A stretch of 64,000 nt of DNA from Mumia quercus (GTDB taxonomy: Bacteria > Actinomycetota > Actinomycetes > Propionibacteriales > Nocardioidaceae): NCBI RefSeq assembly GCF_025506335.1, contig NZ_JANZYO010000006.1, forward strand, positions 102,349 to 166,348, given 5' to 3'. The notes beneath the pieces are model-generated. The model did not search any database and was not told the DNA's origin. It worked only from the letters and a program-made list of their open reading frames with translations. The translations under genes and the position numbers were made by a program. Position 1 is the stretch's first letter. The number at the start of each line of letters is the position of its first letter. Shown here piece by piece: positions 52,332 to 60,463 of the stretch.

Positions 52332-52382
52332 GCGGTGAGCACGGTCCCACCGGCGTCGTCGCGGTGGGACCCTGCTCACCGC
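52332..52382. repeat. Long hairpin in the divergent DUF4333/carbamate kinase gap
   Basis: Two 21-nt arms (52332-52352 and 52362-52382) pair with one mismatch around a 9-nt loop. It lies between two divergent promoters, not after a gene, so it is not an ordinary terminator. Confidence 0.6.
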
Positions 52383-52430
52383 TTGGGCGGAGGGTGGGTC
52401 GGCAACACCTCACGAGCAGGACGCGGTTCC

Positions 52431-52447
52431 TTGGCGAACTTCGCCAA
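52431..52447. promoter_or_regulatory. Palindromic operator upstream of carbamate kinase
   Basis: TTGGCGAA-C-TTCGCCAA is a perfect 8-bp inverted repeat with a 1-nt centre. It ends 23 bp before the -10 hexamer, so it overlaps or abuts the -35 region. It would bind a dimeric regulator, perhaps an activator. Confidence 0.55.
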
Positions 52448-52470
52448 TGCCGAGCGAATGGGCCGCCACC

Positions 52471-52476
52471 TAGATT
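52471..52476 (+). promoter_or_regulatory. arcC: -10 hexamer of leaderless carbamate kinase-barbiturase operon
   Basis: TAGATT is followed by 6 nt and the ATG at 52483. Confidence 0.55.
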
Positions 52477-52482
52477 CGACGC

Positions 52483-53457
52483 ATGCGCCTCGTCATCGCC
52501 CTCGGCGGCAACGCCATGACCTCCGCCGACGGGTCGGCCCGTCCGGAGGACCAGCGCGAGGCGATCCAGTCCGCGATGCGCAGCGTCGCCGACCTCGTCG
52601 AGGCCGGGCACCAGGTCGTGCTCACCCATGGCAACGGGCCCCAGGTCGGCAACCTCCTGCTCAAGAACGAGATCGCCGCGGACGTGGTTCCGCCGGTCCC
52701 GCTCGACTGGTGCGTGGCCCAGACGCAGGCGACGATCGGCCGCCTGATCCTCGACGCCCTCGACGACCAGCTCGCGCAGCGCGGCCACGCCTCACGTACG
52801 GCCGTCCTCGTCACGCGGACGGTCGTCGATCGCGACGACCCCGGATTCCTCGTCCCCACCAAGCCGATCGGCCGGTACGCCACCGGCGAGGAGGCGGCAG
52901 CGATGCGCGCCCACGGGCAGCACTGGGTCGAGGTGCCCGGGCGCGGCTGGCGCCGGGTCGTCGCCTCCCCGGAGCCTCGCGAGATCCCTGAGGTCGCCAC
53001 CGTCCGCGCACTCGTCGACGAAGGCCTCGTCGTGGTGTGCGCCGGTGGCGGCGGCATCCCGACCGTACGCGACGGCACCTCGTACGTCGGGGTGGAGGCC
53101 GTCATCGACAAGGACCTCACCGCAGCCCTGCTGGCGGCCCAGGTCGGCGCCGACCTCCTCGTCATCGCGACCGACGTGGACGCGGCGGTCGTCGGGTTCG
53201 GGACGCCTCAGGCCGAGCCGGTCGGCGCCGTGGGGGTCTCCGAGATCCGCAGGCTCGCGTCGACCGGAGCCTTCGGCGCCGGCTCGATGGGACCGAAGGT
53301 CGAAGCCGTCGCCCGGTTCGCCGCCCACACCGGGCGTACGGGCGTCATCACGTCCCTGCCCCACATCGGCGCTGCCGTCGCCGGGCGTACGGGCACCCGG
53401 GTCGGGCCCGACCCTGCGACGTCCGACACCGCACCCACCGACCGTCTCCCCGCCTGA
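52483..53457 (+). CDS. arcC: Carbamate kinase
   Basis: This 324-residue amino-acid-kinase-fold enzyme interconverts carbamoyl phosphate plus ADP with carbamate plus ATP. Signatures are IALGGNAMTSADG, VLTHGNGPQVGNLLLKNE, VVCAGGGGIPTV and EAVIDKDLTAALLAAQ. In fermenting and allantoin-degrading bacteria the same enzyme (ArcC/AllK) makes ATP from carbamoyl phosphate. Here it is adjacent to a barbiturase-family gene and no arginine-deiminase genes are present, so its carbamoyl phosphate should come from the AllFGH-type complex. Confidence 0.93.
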   Translation: MRLVIALGGNAMTSADGSARPEDQREAIQSAMRSVADLVEAGHQVVLTHGNGPQVGNLLLKNEIAADVVPPVPLDWCVAQTQATIGRLILDALDDQLAQRGHASRTAVLVTRTVVDRDDPGFLVPTKPIGRYATGEEAAAMRAHGQHWVEVPGRGWRRVVASPEPREIPEVATVRALVDEGLVVVCAGGGGIPTVRDGTSYVGVEAVIDKDLTAALLAAQVGADLLVIATDVDAAVVGFGTPQAEPVGAVGVSEIRRLASTGAFGAGSMGPKVEAVARFAAHTGRTGVITSLPHIGAAVAGRTGTRVGPDPATSDTAPTDRLPA

Positions 53458-53490
53458 CAGCCCACGTCCACCCCACCCGAGAGGATGCCC

Positions 53491-54594
53491 ATGCCAGCAG
53501 CGATCGAAGTACGCAAGGTCCCGATCCACTCCGTCGCCGACGCCAGCGAGCTCGAGAAGCTCATCGCCGACGGCGTGCTGGAGGCCGACCGCGTCATCGC
53601 GATCATCGGCAAGACCGAGGGCAACGGCGGGGTCAACGACTACACCAGGATCATCGCCGACCGAGCGTTCCGCGAGGTCCTCGTCGCGCAGGGGACGCGG
53701 TCGGCCGAGGACGTCAAGCAGGTCCCGATCGTGTGGTCCGGCGGCACCGACGGAGTGATCAGCCCGCACGCCACGATCTTCGCGACGCTGCCCGACGACG
53801 CCGTCGAGGTGACCGACGAGCCCCGCCTCAGCGTCGGGTTCGCGATGAGCGACGTGCTGCTGCCCGAGGACATCGGGCGCACGGCGATGATCGAGAAGGT
53901 CGCCGACGCCGTCAAGGTCGCGATGGAGCGCGCCGGCATCACCGACCCGGCGGACGTCCACTACGTCCAGACCAAGACGCCGCTGCTCACGATCGACACC
54001 ATCCGTGACGCCAAGTCGCGCGGCAAGACCGTCTGGACCGAGGACACCCTCGCCTCGATGGACCTCTCCAACGGCACCACGGCGCTCGGCATCGCCGTCG
54101 CCCTCGGCGAGATCGAGATGCCGACGGACGACGACGTCCTGCACGACCGCTCGCTCTACTCCTCGGTCGCGTCCTGCTCGTCCGGTGTCGAGCTCGACCG
54201 GGCGCAGGTCGTCGTGGTCGGCAACGTCCGGGGCATCGGCGGGCGCTACCGCATCGGCCACGCCGTGATGGAGGACGCGCTCGACGCGGACGGGATCTGG
54301 GACGCGATCCGCTCCGCCGGGCTCGAGCTGCCGGAGCGCCCGCGCACGAGCGACCTCGCGGACCGTCTGGTCAACGTGTTCCTCAAGTGCGAGGCGAGCC
54401 AGGACGGCATGGTCCGCGGGCGGCGCAACGCGATGCTCGACGACTCCGACGTCCACTGGCACCGCCAGATCAAGGCGGCCGTCGGTGGCGTGACGGCAGC
54501 CGTCACCGGAGACCCGGCGGTCTTCGTGTCGGTCTCGGCTGCTCACCAAGGCCCGGACGGCGGCGGCCCGGTGGCCGCGATCGTCGAGGCCTGA
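53491..54594 (+). CDS. Ring-opening amidohydrolase, barbiturase/cyanuric acid hydrolase family
   Basis: This 367-residue Toblerone-fold enzyme has three repeated Ser-Lys units. The first is [15 protein letters not shown] (Lys) with [16 protein letters not shown] (Ser). The second is [10 protein letters not shown] with [12 protein letters not shown]. The third is [22 protein letters not shown] with [15 protein letters not shown]. Family members hydrolyse barbiturate to ureidomalonate, or cyanuric acid to carboxybiuret. No biuret-pathway genes are present, and a uracil-type permease and Mo hydroxylase are, so barbiturase is preferred. An ATG at 53485 abuts the ribosome site GAGAGG; ATG 53491 has correct spacing. 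Confidence 0.88.
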   Translation: MPAAIEVRKVPIHSVADASELEKLIADGVLEADRVIAIIGKTEGNGGVNDYTRIIADRAFREVLVAQGTRSAEDVKQVPIVWSGGTDGVISPHATIFATLPDDAVEVTDEPRLSVGFAMSDVLLPEDIGRTAMIEKVADAVKVAMERAGITDPADVHYVQTKTPLLTIDTIRDAKSRGKTVWTEDTLASMDLSNGTTALGIAVALGEIEMPTDDDVLHDRSLYSSVASCSSGVELDRAQVVVVGNVRGIGGRYRIGHAVMEDALDADGIWDAIRSAGLELPERPRTSDLADRLVNVFLKCEASQDGMVRGRRNAMLDDSDVHWHRQIKAAVGGVTAAVTGDPAVFVSVSAAHQGPDGGGPVAAIVEA

Positions 54595-54605
54595 CCCCTC
54601 CGTAC

Positions 54606-54640
54606 GGGTGGCGTGACCGCGGGGGTGGGTCACGCCATCC
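54606..54640. terminator. Bidirectional terminator
   Basis: A 13-bp stem (one G-T pair) with a 9-nt loop lies between the convergent barbiturase-family and alpha/beta hydrolase genes. Confidence 0.65.
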
Positions 54641-54652
54641 GGACGCCCGTCC

Positions 54653-55492
54653 TCAGCGCTCGGCGCGGGCCCACGCCCGCACCAGGAAGTCGACCGTGGC
54701 GGCAGGCTGGTCCACCGCGACGGAGTGGCCCGCGGCCTCGATGACCACGACCTCGGTGCCGAGCCGCTCGGCCATCCGGTCCTGCACCACGAACGGCCAC
54801 GCGTCGTCGTCGCTCCCGCGCCCGACCGCCACCGGCACGTCGGTGGCCGCCAACGCGTCGACCTGGTCGGGAGCCTCGAGCAGGTGGGCGGCGATCGCCG
54901 TCAACGACTCGGGCGCGCTCGCGAGGAACCGGCGCCGGAGGAAGCCGCGGATCTCGTCGGGCACGTCGAAGGCGGTGTGCTGCTGCTCGAAGACCACCTC
55001 GAGCCCCACCGTCGGGACCGCGGTGAGGAACGCCCGCAGCATGCGCACCTGGGCCGGCTCGCCCGCCAGCGCCTGCACACCAGGATCGTCGAAGCCAGCC
55101 GGGCCGGAGCAGAGCAGCGCGAGGCTCCGCCAGGCCGAGGCGTCGTCGAGCACCGCGTGCTGAGCGACCAGGCCGCCGAAGGAGTGACCGACCAGGTGCG
55201 AGCCCGCGTACGGGGCGAGCGCCTCCTGGACCGCGAGCGCGTCGGCCGCCAGGCCCCGCAGCGAGTAGTCGTCGTCGGGCTTGCCGGCCGTCTCGAACTG
55301 GCCGCGCTGGTCGTACGAGGTGGCGTGCCAGCCGGCCCGTGCGAGCAGCGGGAGCACCAGCGCGAAGTCCTCCTTGCTGCCGGTGAACCCCGGGACGAGC
55401 AGGACGTGTCCGCGTCGAGGGGTGCCGCTGGGGACCGGGGCGTCGAGGACCGCGAACGTCCCGCGGGCGGTCGCCAGCATCCGCGGAGTCAC
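54653..55492 (-). CDS. Alpha/beta hydrolase
   Basis: This 279-residue cytosolic hydrolase has VLLVPGFTGSKEDFALV (oxyanion region). The nucleophile elbow is LVGHSFGGLVAQ, and the acid and His appear in VAVGRGSDDDAWPF and IEAAGHSVAVDQP. Its GTG start overlaps the SDR stop (GTGA). The substrate is unknown; a lactonase or esterase is possible. Confidence 0.85.
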   Translation of the reverse strand: MTPRMLATARGTFAVLDAPVPSGTPRRGHVLLVPGFTGSKEDFALVLPLLARAGWHATSYDQRGQFETAGKPDDDYSLRGLAADALAVQEALAPYAGSHLVGHSFGGLVAQHAVLDDASAWRSLALLCSGPAGFDDPGVQALAGEPAQVRMLRAFLTAVPTVGLEVVFEQQHTAFDVPDEIRGFLRRRFLASAPESLTAIAAHLLEAPDQVDALAATDVPVAVGRGSDDDAWPFVVQDRMAERLGTEVVVIEAAGHSVAVDQPAATVDFLVRAWARAER

Positions 55493-56247
55493 TCGGCGAC
55501 CTTTCGACCGCGCTTCGCGACCGCGGCGACGATCCCCGCCGGCGCGTACTGGGCGACCGTCGTCAGCACCTTGTAGCGGACGGTCGGAACCGAGACTGCC
55601 TTGCCCTTCTCGAGGTCGCGCAGCGCCCCGCGGACCTGCTGGTCGGTGGTCGTCCACATCCACCCCGGCACGTCGCTCGGGTCGACCCCCATCCGCTGGT
55701 GGAACTCCGTACGGACGAAGCCGGGGCACAGCACGGTCGTCACGATGCCCTCCGGCGCGAACTGGATGTTCATCCAGCGGCTCAGGTTGACGATCCACGC
55801 CTTGTGGGCCGAGTACGTGCCGCGCGGGGTGAACGCCGCCACGCTCGCGACGTTCAGGATCCGCCCGGACCGACGCGGCCGCATGACGTCGAGCGCCGCC
55901 GCCATGAGGTCCATCGGCGCCTTGACCATCAGGTCGAGCTGGGAGTCCTCGTCGGCGATGTCGGTGTCGCCGAAGAACTTCCCGATCGACGAGCCGGCGT
56001 TGTTGACGAGCAGGTCGATGCGGTGCTCGTGCACGGCGTCGACGACACGCGCCACACCGTCGCGCGTCGACAGGTCGGCGGGCACGACGTGGACCGTACG
56101 GCCGCGTGCGCGCAGCTCGGTGGCGAGGGCGTCCAGCCGCGCCTCGTCACGCGCCACGAGCACGAGGTCGTCACCCCGCGCGGCCAACGTACGGGCGAAC
56201 GTCAGGCCGAGGCCGGATGTGGCGCCGGTCACGAGAGCGAGAGACAT
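55489..56247 (-). CDS. Short-chain dehydrogenase/reductase
   Basis: This 252-residue classical SDR has the cofactor motif LVTGATSGLGLTFA, the NNAG motif (LLVNNAGSSIGK) and the active-site YSAHKAW. The Tyr and Lys are present, and the Ser lies in LNVASVAAFTPRG. It is NADP(H)-dependent by its Arg-containing second strand (VARDEAR). The start has GAGGATC upstream. It is coupled to the alpha/beta hydrolase and divergent from the ParA gene by 26 bp. Confidence 0.9.
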   Translation of the reverse strand: MSLALVTGATSGLGLTFARTLAARGDDLVLVARDEARLDALATELRARGRTVHVVPADLSTRDGVARVVDAVHEHRIDLLVNNAGSSIGKFFGDTDIADEDSQLDLMVKAPMDLMAAALDVMRPRRSGRILNVASVAAFTPRGTYSAHKAWIVNLSRWMNIQFAPEGIVTTVLCPGFVRTEFHQRMGVDPSDVPGWMWTTTDQQVRGALRDLEKGKAVSVPTVRYKVLTTVAQYAPAGIVAAVAKRGRKVAE

Positions 56248-56273
56248 GGGCAGATCCTCGCAGATCATGAAGA

Positions 56274-57068
56274 ATGGCCGGCGTGACACCTCACACCTCG
56301 GACGCGCCGGGCGGCACGCGTGTCCTGGCCGTCGCCAACCAGAAGGGAGGCGTCGCCAAGACCACGACGGTCGCGTCCCTCGGTGCGGCGCTCGCCCAGC
56401 GCGGCAAGCAGGTGCTCCTGGTCGACCTCGACCCGCAGGCGAGCCTCACGTTCTCGCTCGGCGTGGACCCCGAGGAGCTCGACCTCTCCGTCCGCGGGGT
56501 GCTGCTCGGCGAGAAGGATCCGAGCGACGTCATCGTGGTGACCGACGAGGCCGTCCACCTCCTGCCGTCGACCATCGAGCTCGCGCAGGCGGAGGAGACG
56601 CTCGCGACCCGCACCGGCAGGGAGCAGCGGCTGCGCGTCGCGCTGGAGACGGTCGCCGGCGACTACGACTGGATCATCCTCGACTGCCCGCCGTCCCTCG
56701 GTGTCCTCACCGCCGCTGCACTCACCGCGGCGACGGACCTGCTGATCCCCCTGCAGTGCGAGACGCTCGCTCACCGCGGGGTCGGTCAGCTCCTCGACAC
56801 CGTCCACGACGTACGCACCTTCACCAACCCGGACCTGCGCATCCTCGGCGTCCTCCCGACGGCGTACGACGGTCGTACGAAGCACGCGCGCGCCGTGCTC
56901 GACGCGATCACCACGTCGTACGAGCTGGCTGTCGTCGAGCCGCCGATCCCGAGGACGGTGCGCTTCGCGGAGGCGCCCGCGTACGGGCAGTCGATCCTGC
57001 GGACGGCGGCGAAGCACCGCGGTGCGCAGGCGTACCGCGAGGTCGCCGACGCGCTCCTCGCGACGTGA
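56274..57068 (+). CDS. ParA/Soj-family ATPase
   Basis: This 264-residue protein has the deviant Walker A motif AVANQKGGVAKTTTVASLG and LLVDLDPQASLTFSLG. The switch is YDWIILDCPPSLGVLT. It is an orphan ParA: no ParB, MinC or CheW-type partner is next to it, so it probably positions some other cargo. The start could be ATG 56274 or the in-frame GTG 56283, since the gap is only 26 bp. Confidence 0.87.
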   Translation: MAGVTPHTSDAPGGTRVLAVANQKGGVAKTTTVASLGAALAQRGKQVLLVDLDPQASLTFSLGVDPEELDLSVRGVLLGEKDPSDVIVVTDEAVHLLPSTIELAQAEETLATRTGREQRLRVALETVAGDYDWIILDCPPSLGVLTAAALTAATDLLIPLQCETLAHRGVGQLLDTVHDVRTFTNPDLRILGVLPTAYDGRTKHARAVLDAITTSYELAVVEPPIPRTVRFAEAPAYGQSILRTAAKHRGAQAYREVADALLAT

Positions 57069-57126
57069 GCGCAACCGGTCGCGAGAAGTCGTCGTCCCCC
57101 TCTATCTGCGCGACCCTGCGACCACG

Positions 57127-57132
57127 TACGCT
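57127..57132 (+). promoter_or_regulatory. -10 hexamer of leaderless L,D-transpeptidase gene
   Basis: TACGCT is followed by 6 nt and the GTG at 57139. Confidence 0.5.
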
Positions 57133-57138
57133 GGCGGC

Positions 57139-57921
57139 GTGACCGCGCGCCGTGACCGTCCTGTGATCTCTGGGGGACGACACAGCGCAACGCGCTCCCG
57201 ACGCCCTCGCTGGCGTCGGTGGGGTGCCGCTCTCGTGGTCGCCGGGCTCGGAGCGAGCGCGGTCGCCTACTCCGACGAGGCGCTGCCGCTGCTGCCGATC
57301 GGCGCGCCCGCCCGCTCCGCCGACGCGACCCCGCTCGCGGGCGACGTGCCGTACGCCGCAGGGGTGTCGGCGTACCCGCCCGAGGCTCCTCCGGTCGCTG
57401 CGGCGCAGGTCGCTCCGGACCCGTCGCGCAGCGCGGTGCGCCCCGCGACTCCGTCCGCCGGCACGGCGGCACCTGCCGGCACCGTCGCGTCGGCCGGCGC
57501 GCGTACGACTGCCCCGCCGGTGCCGGCCCGGTCCGGCAAGGGACGCCGCGTCGTCTTCTCGATGAGCGAGCAGCGCGTCTGGCTGGTCCGGGGGAGCGAG
57601 CGCGTCGCGCGGACGTACGCCGTCTCCGGCAGCAAGCACGACAACCTCGACCCCGGCACGTACGAGGTGTTCTCACGCTCCCGGCACGCGACGTCGTACG
57701 ACTTCGGCAGCACCATGGAGTACTTCGTGCGGTTCACCCGTGGCGAGAACGCCCCGATCGGCTTCCACACGATCCCCGTCGACGACGACGGCAAGCCGCT
57801 CCAGACGCGCGCGGAGCTCGGCACCGCGCTGTCGTCGGGGTGCGTACGCCAGTGGCGCAAGGACGCGATCGCGCTGTGGGAGTTCGCGCCGATCGGCACG
57901 ACGGTGGTCGTCGTCGCCTGA
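57139..57921 (+). CDS. L,D-transpeptidase (YkuD family)
   Basis: This 260-residue protein has a basic N-terminus with a membrane anchor or signal (WGAALVVAGLGASAVAYS, about residues 30-47). A ~90-residue Ala/Pro linker follows, then a YkuD domain. The active site is complete: the HTIPVDDDGK region has the His and SSGCVRQWRKDA has the catalytic Cys and Arg. It forms 3-3 peptidoglycan crosslinks or attaches proteins outside the cytoplasmic membrane. Confidence 0.88.
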   Translation: MTARRDRPVISGGRHSATRSRRPRWRRWGAALVVAGLGASAVAYSDEALPLLPIGAPARSADATPLAGDVPYAAGVSAYPPEAPPVAAAQVAPDPSRSAVRPATPSAGTAAPAGTVASAGARTTAPPVPARSGKGRRVVFSMSEQRVWLVRGSERVARTYAVSGSKHDNLDPGTYEVFSRSRHATSYDFGSTMEYFVRFTRGENAPIGFHTIPVDDDGKPLQTRAELGTALSSGCVRQWRKDAIALWEFAPIGTTVVVVA

Positions 57922-57939
57922 CGCGCACCGTTGGTACGC

Positions 57940-57972
57940 CAGTGGTCACCGGCGCGAGACCGGTGACCACTG
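57940..57972. terminator. Bidirectional terminator
   Basis: Perfect 13-bp arms CAGTGGTCACCGG and CCGGTGACCACTG enclose a 7-nt loop between the convergent L,D-transpeptidase and helicase genes. Confidence 0.75.
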
Positions 57973-57992
57973 AACGACCGACGCGACGAGGC

Positions 57993-59465
57993 TTACGCGT
58001 TGTCGCCTGACGGGCGACGGCGGCGGCGACGCCGACGTGGGGCGCCGCCCTCTGCCGCGCCCTCGGCGGTGGGGGCGTTCGTCGACTCGGCACCGGCGTC
58101 GGCACCGGCGTCGGCCTGGGCCGGGGCGTCACCGACCGGCTTGCCGCCGCGCGTGCGGGTGCGGTTGCGACGCGTACGCGCGGGACGCTCGCCGTCGCGC
58201 TCCGTACGCTCGCCGCGGGCCGGGCGGTCGGCCTTCGGCGCCGGCGGTGCCGGCGGCTTGAGGCGGCCGGTCACGTCGGCCGAGATGCCGAGGTCGTGGA
58301 AGAAGTGCTCCGACGTCGAGTAGGTCTCGACCGGCTCGTCGAACGGCAGGCCGAGGTCCCGGTTGATCGTCTTCCAGCGCGCCACGTCGGCCCAGTCGAC
58401 CAGCGTGATCGCGTTGCCGCTCTTGCCCGCGCGGCCGGTACGACCGATGCGGTGCACGTACGTGCTGGAGTCCTCGGGGCAGCTGTAGTTGATGACGTGC
58501 GTGACGTCCGCGACGTCGATGCCGCGGGCGGCGACGTCGGTCGCCACGAGGGCGTCGACCTTGCCCTCGCGGAACTTCGCCATCGCCTTCTCGCGCGCGA
58601 TCTGTGCCATGTCGCCGTGCAGCGGCGCGGCGTTGAAGCCGCGCTCGGCGAGATCGTCGGCCAGTCGCTGGGCGGCACGCTTGGTCCGCGTGAACACGAC
58701 CGCGCGGCCGAAGTCGTCGGACTGCATGATGCGCGCGACGATCTCCGGCTTGTCGAGGTCGTGGGCCTGGTAGACGAACTGGGCGGTCGCCGGCACCATC
58801 GCCGAGTCCGTGCTGGACTCCGCCCGGATGTTGACCGGGTGACGCATGTGCGTCCGGGCCAGGGCGACGATCGCGCCAGGCATCGTGGCCGAGAAGAGCA
58901 TCGTCTGGCGCAGCTCCGGCGTACGGGCGATGAGCGCCTCGACGTCGGGGAGGAACCCGAGGTCGAGCATCTCGTCGGCCTCGTCGAGCACGAGCGCCTT
59001 GACGTGCGAGAGGTCGAGCGCCTTGCGCTTGGCCAGGTCCAGCAGGCGGCCCGGCGTGCCGATGACGATCTCGACGCCGGTCTCGAGCGCGTCGAGCTGC
59101 GGCTCGTACGGGACACCGCCGTAGACGGTCAGCACCCGCGTGCCCCGCTTGGCGGAGGCGGCGGAGACGTCGGCCGAGACCTGGAGCGCGAGCTCACGGG
59201 TCGGGGCGACGAGCAGCGCCTGCGGCTTGCCGGGCGCGGAGAGCATCTCGAACTCGGGGTCGTGCGGGGCGACGGTGCGCTGCACGACGGGGATGGCGAA
59301 GGCCAGCGTCTTGCCCGTACCGGTACGGGCCTGTCCGATCAGGTCGTTGCCGAGCAACGCGATGGGGAGAGTCATCTCCTGGATCGGGAAAGCGTCGGTG
59401 ATGCCCTGGTCCTCCAGGGCTTCGGCGATCTCGGGGAGAACGCCCAGGTCTTTGAACGTGGTCAG
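57993..59465 (-). CDS. DEAD-box RNA helicase (RhlE/DeaD type)
   Basis: This ~490-residue helicase has the Q motif (PIQEMTLPIAL) and motif I (ARTGTGKTLAF). Motif Ia is PTRELALQ, Ib is GTPGRLLDL, II is VLDEADEMLDLG, III is FSATM and VI is HRIGRTGRAGK. The C-terminal ~110 residues are an Arg/Gly/Ala-rich disordered tail that binds RNA. The family core begins LTTFKDLGVLPEI, which points to CTG 59465 as the start. The upstream in-frame starts at 59567 (GTG) and 59600 (GTG) would add a non-conserved extension. A 10-codon upstream ORF ends 4 nt before the CTG. Confidence 0.85.
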   Translation of the reverse strand: MTTFKDLGVLPEIAEALEDQGITDAFPIQEMTLPIALLGNDLIGQARTGTGKTLAFAIPVVQRTVAPHDPEFEMLSAPGKPQALLVAPTRELALQVSADVSAASAKRGTRVLTVYGGVPYEPQLDALETGVEIVIGTPGRLLDLAKRKALDLSHVKALVLDEADEMLDLGFLPDVEALIARTPELRQTMLFSATMPGAIVALARTHMRHPVNIRAESSTDSAMVPATAQFVYQAHDLDKPEIVARIMQSDDFGRAVVFTRTKRAAQRLADDLAERGFNAAPLHGDMAQIAREKAMAKFREGKVDALVATDVAARGIDVADVTHVINYSCPEDSSTYVHRIGRTGRAGKSGNAITLVDWADVARWKTINRDLGLPFDEPVETYSTSEHFFHDLGISADVTGRLKPPAPPAPKADRPARGERTERDGERPARTRRNRTRTRGGKPVGDAPAQADAGADAGAESTNAPTAEGAAEGGAPRRRRRRRRPSGDNA

Positions 59466-59469
59466 GGGT

Positions 59470-59502
59470 CTACTCGTTTTCTTTGTCGTTCGTGCCGCGC
59501 AT
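59470..59502 (-). CDS. Short upstream ORF in the helicase leader (MRGTNDKENE)
   Basis: A 10-codon frame starts at ATG 59502 and ends with TAG at 59470, 4 nt before the proposed CTG start of the helicase. A GGAGA ribosome site is about 14 nt upstream. It may couple or attenuate helicase translation. Whether it is translated is unknown. Confidence 0.35.
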   Translation of the reverse strand: MRGTNDKENE

Positions 59503-59691
59503 CTTTGGCGGCTTGGTCTCCTGTGGCCGACCGCGGTGCACGACCCGGGGGGACGACACCTGCGCACGGCCGCGCGGCCCGGCGACTGCTCGTGGGTCAC
59601 GCACGGGTGGTGCGTGGTCCACGCCTGGGCACTACCACTCTATCCCCTCGGCCCTGAGCAGACGGGCAGGCTCGCCCCGGACGGGGGTGGC

Positions 59692-59697
59692 TACGCT
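59692..59697 (+). promoter_or_regulatory. -10 hexamer of leaderless ferritin-like gene
   Basis: TACGCT is followed by 6 nt and the ATG at 59704. Confidence 0.5.
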
Positions 59698-59703
59698 TCG
59701 CGT

Positions 59704-60432
59704 ATGGCCGATTCGACGAGTTCTCCCGACCCTGACGTTCCCGCTGCCGAGACGCCGCTCCTGGACGGCGACCCGCTCTACCGCGAGGGCGTCACGGAGC
59801 TGCTCGGCGTCATCGCGTACGGCGAGCTGTCGGCGTTCGAGCGGCTCGCGGAGGACGCCTCGCTCGCACCGACGCTGCGGGACAAGGCCGAGCTGGCGCA
59901 GATGGCGAACGTCGAGCTGTCGCACTTCCTCGGTCTGCGCGACCGTCTCGCGGCCCTCGGGATCGACCCGTACGAGGCGATGGCGCCGTTCGAGGAGTCG
60001 TTCTCGCGCTTCCACGCCCAGACCGCGCCGTCGGACTGGCTGGAGGGCCTCGTGAAGGCGTACGTCGGGGACGGGCTGGCCGCCGACTTCTACCGCGAGA
60101 TCGCCGCGTACCTCGACGTCGACACGCGTGCGCTGGTGCTCGAGAGCCTGGCGGGCACCGGCGACTCGGCGTTCGTCGTGACGCGCGTGCGCGAAGCGAT
60201 CGCCGCCGATCCGAGGGTCGGGGGCCGGCTCGCCCTGTGGGGGCGGCGGCTGATGGGGGAGGCGCTCAGCCAGGCGCAGCTGGTGGCGGCCGAGCATGAC
60301 GGTCTCACCGCGGTGCTGGTCGGGGGTGTCGACCGGGGGACCGGGATGGACCTTGCCGCCATCGGGCGGATGTTCGCGCGGATGACCGAGAACCACGCGG
60401 CGCGGATGGCCGAGCTCGGACTCGACTCCTGA
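59704..60432 (+). CDS. Ferritin-like fold protein (tRNA-hydroxylase-like)
   Basis: This 242-residue all-helical protein is the ferritin-like fold protein found beside rhlE and DUF3107 in many actinobacteria. Conserved acidic and His residues occur in YGELSAFERLAEDA, AQMANVELSHFLGLRDRL and FHAQTAPSDWLEGL, consistent with a di-iron site. It is probably related to the MiaE hydroxylase fold. The catalytic role is unproven. Confidence 0.82.
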   Translation: MADSTSSPDPDVPAAETPLLDGDPLYREGVTELLGVIAYGELSAFERLAEDASLAPTLRDKAELAQMANVELSHFLGLRDRLAALGIDPYEAMAPFEESFSRFHAQTAPSDWLEGLVKAYVGDGLAADFYREIAAYLDVDTRALVLESLAGTGDSAFVVTRVREAIAADPRVGGRLALWGRRLMGEALSQAQLVAAEHDGLTAVLVGGVDRGTGMDLAAIGRMFARMTENHAARMAELGLDS

Positions 60433-60463
60433 GCCCGGCCCTCCGCCGTCGGACCGTGGCGGT

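Noticed and set aside
53491-54594. Cyanuric acid hydrolase for s-triazine degradation
   Set aside because: It is the same protein family, but no biuret or allophanate hydrolase, or triazine enzyme, is nearby, whereas a uracil-type permease and Mo hydroxylase are.
52792-54633. A 613-codon minus-strand frame opposite carbamate kinase and the barbiturase-family gene
   Set aside because: Both plus-strand genes have full family motifs; the reverse frame is a shadow.
59466-59600. Long N-terminal extension of the DEAD helicase from GTG 59600
   Set aside because: It is not like the conserved helicase N-terminus, is Arg/Cys-rich, and lacks a ribosome site. Kept only as an alternative.
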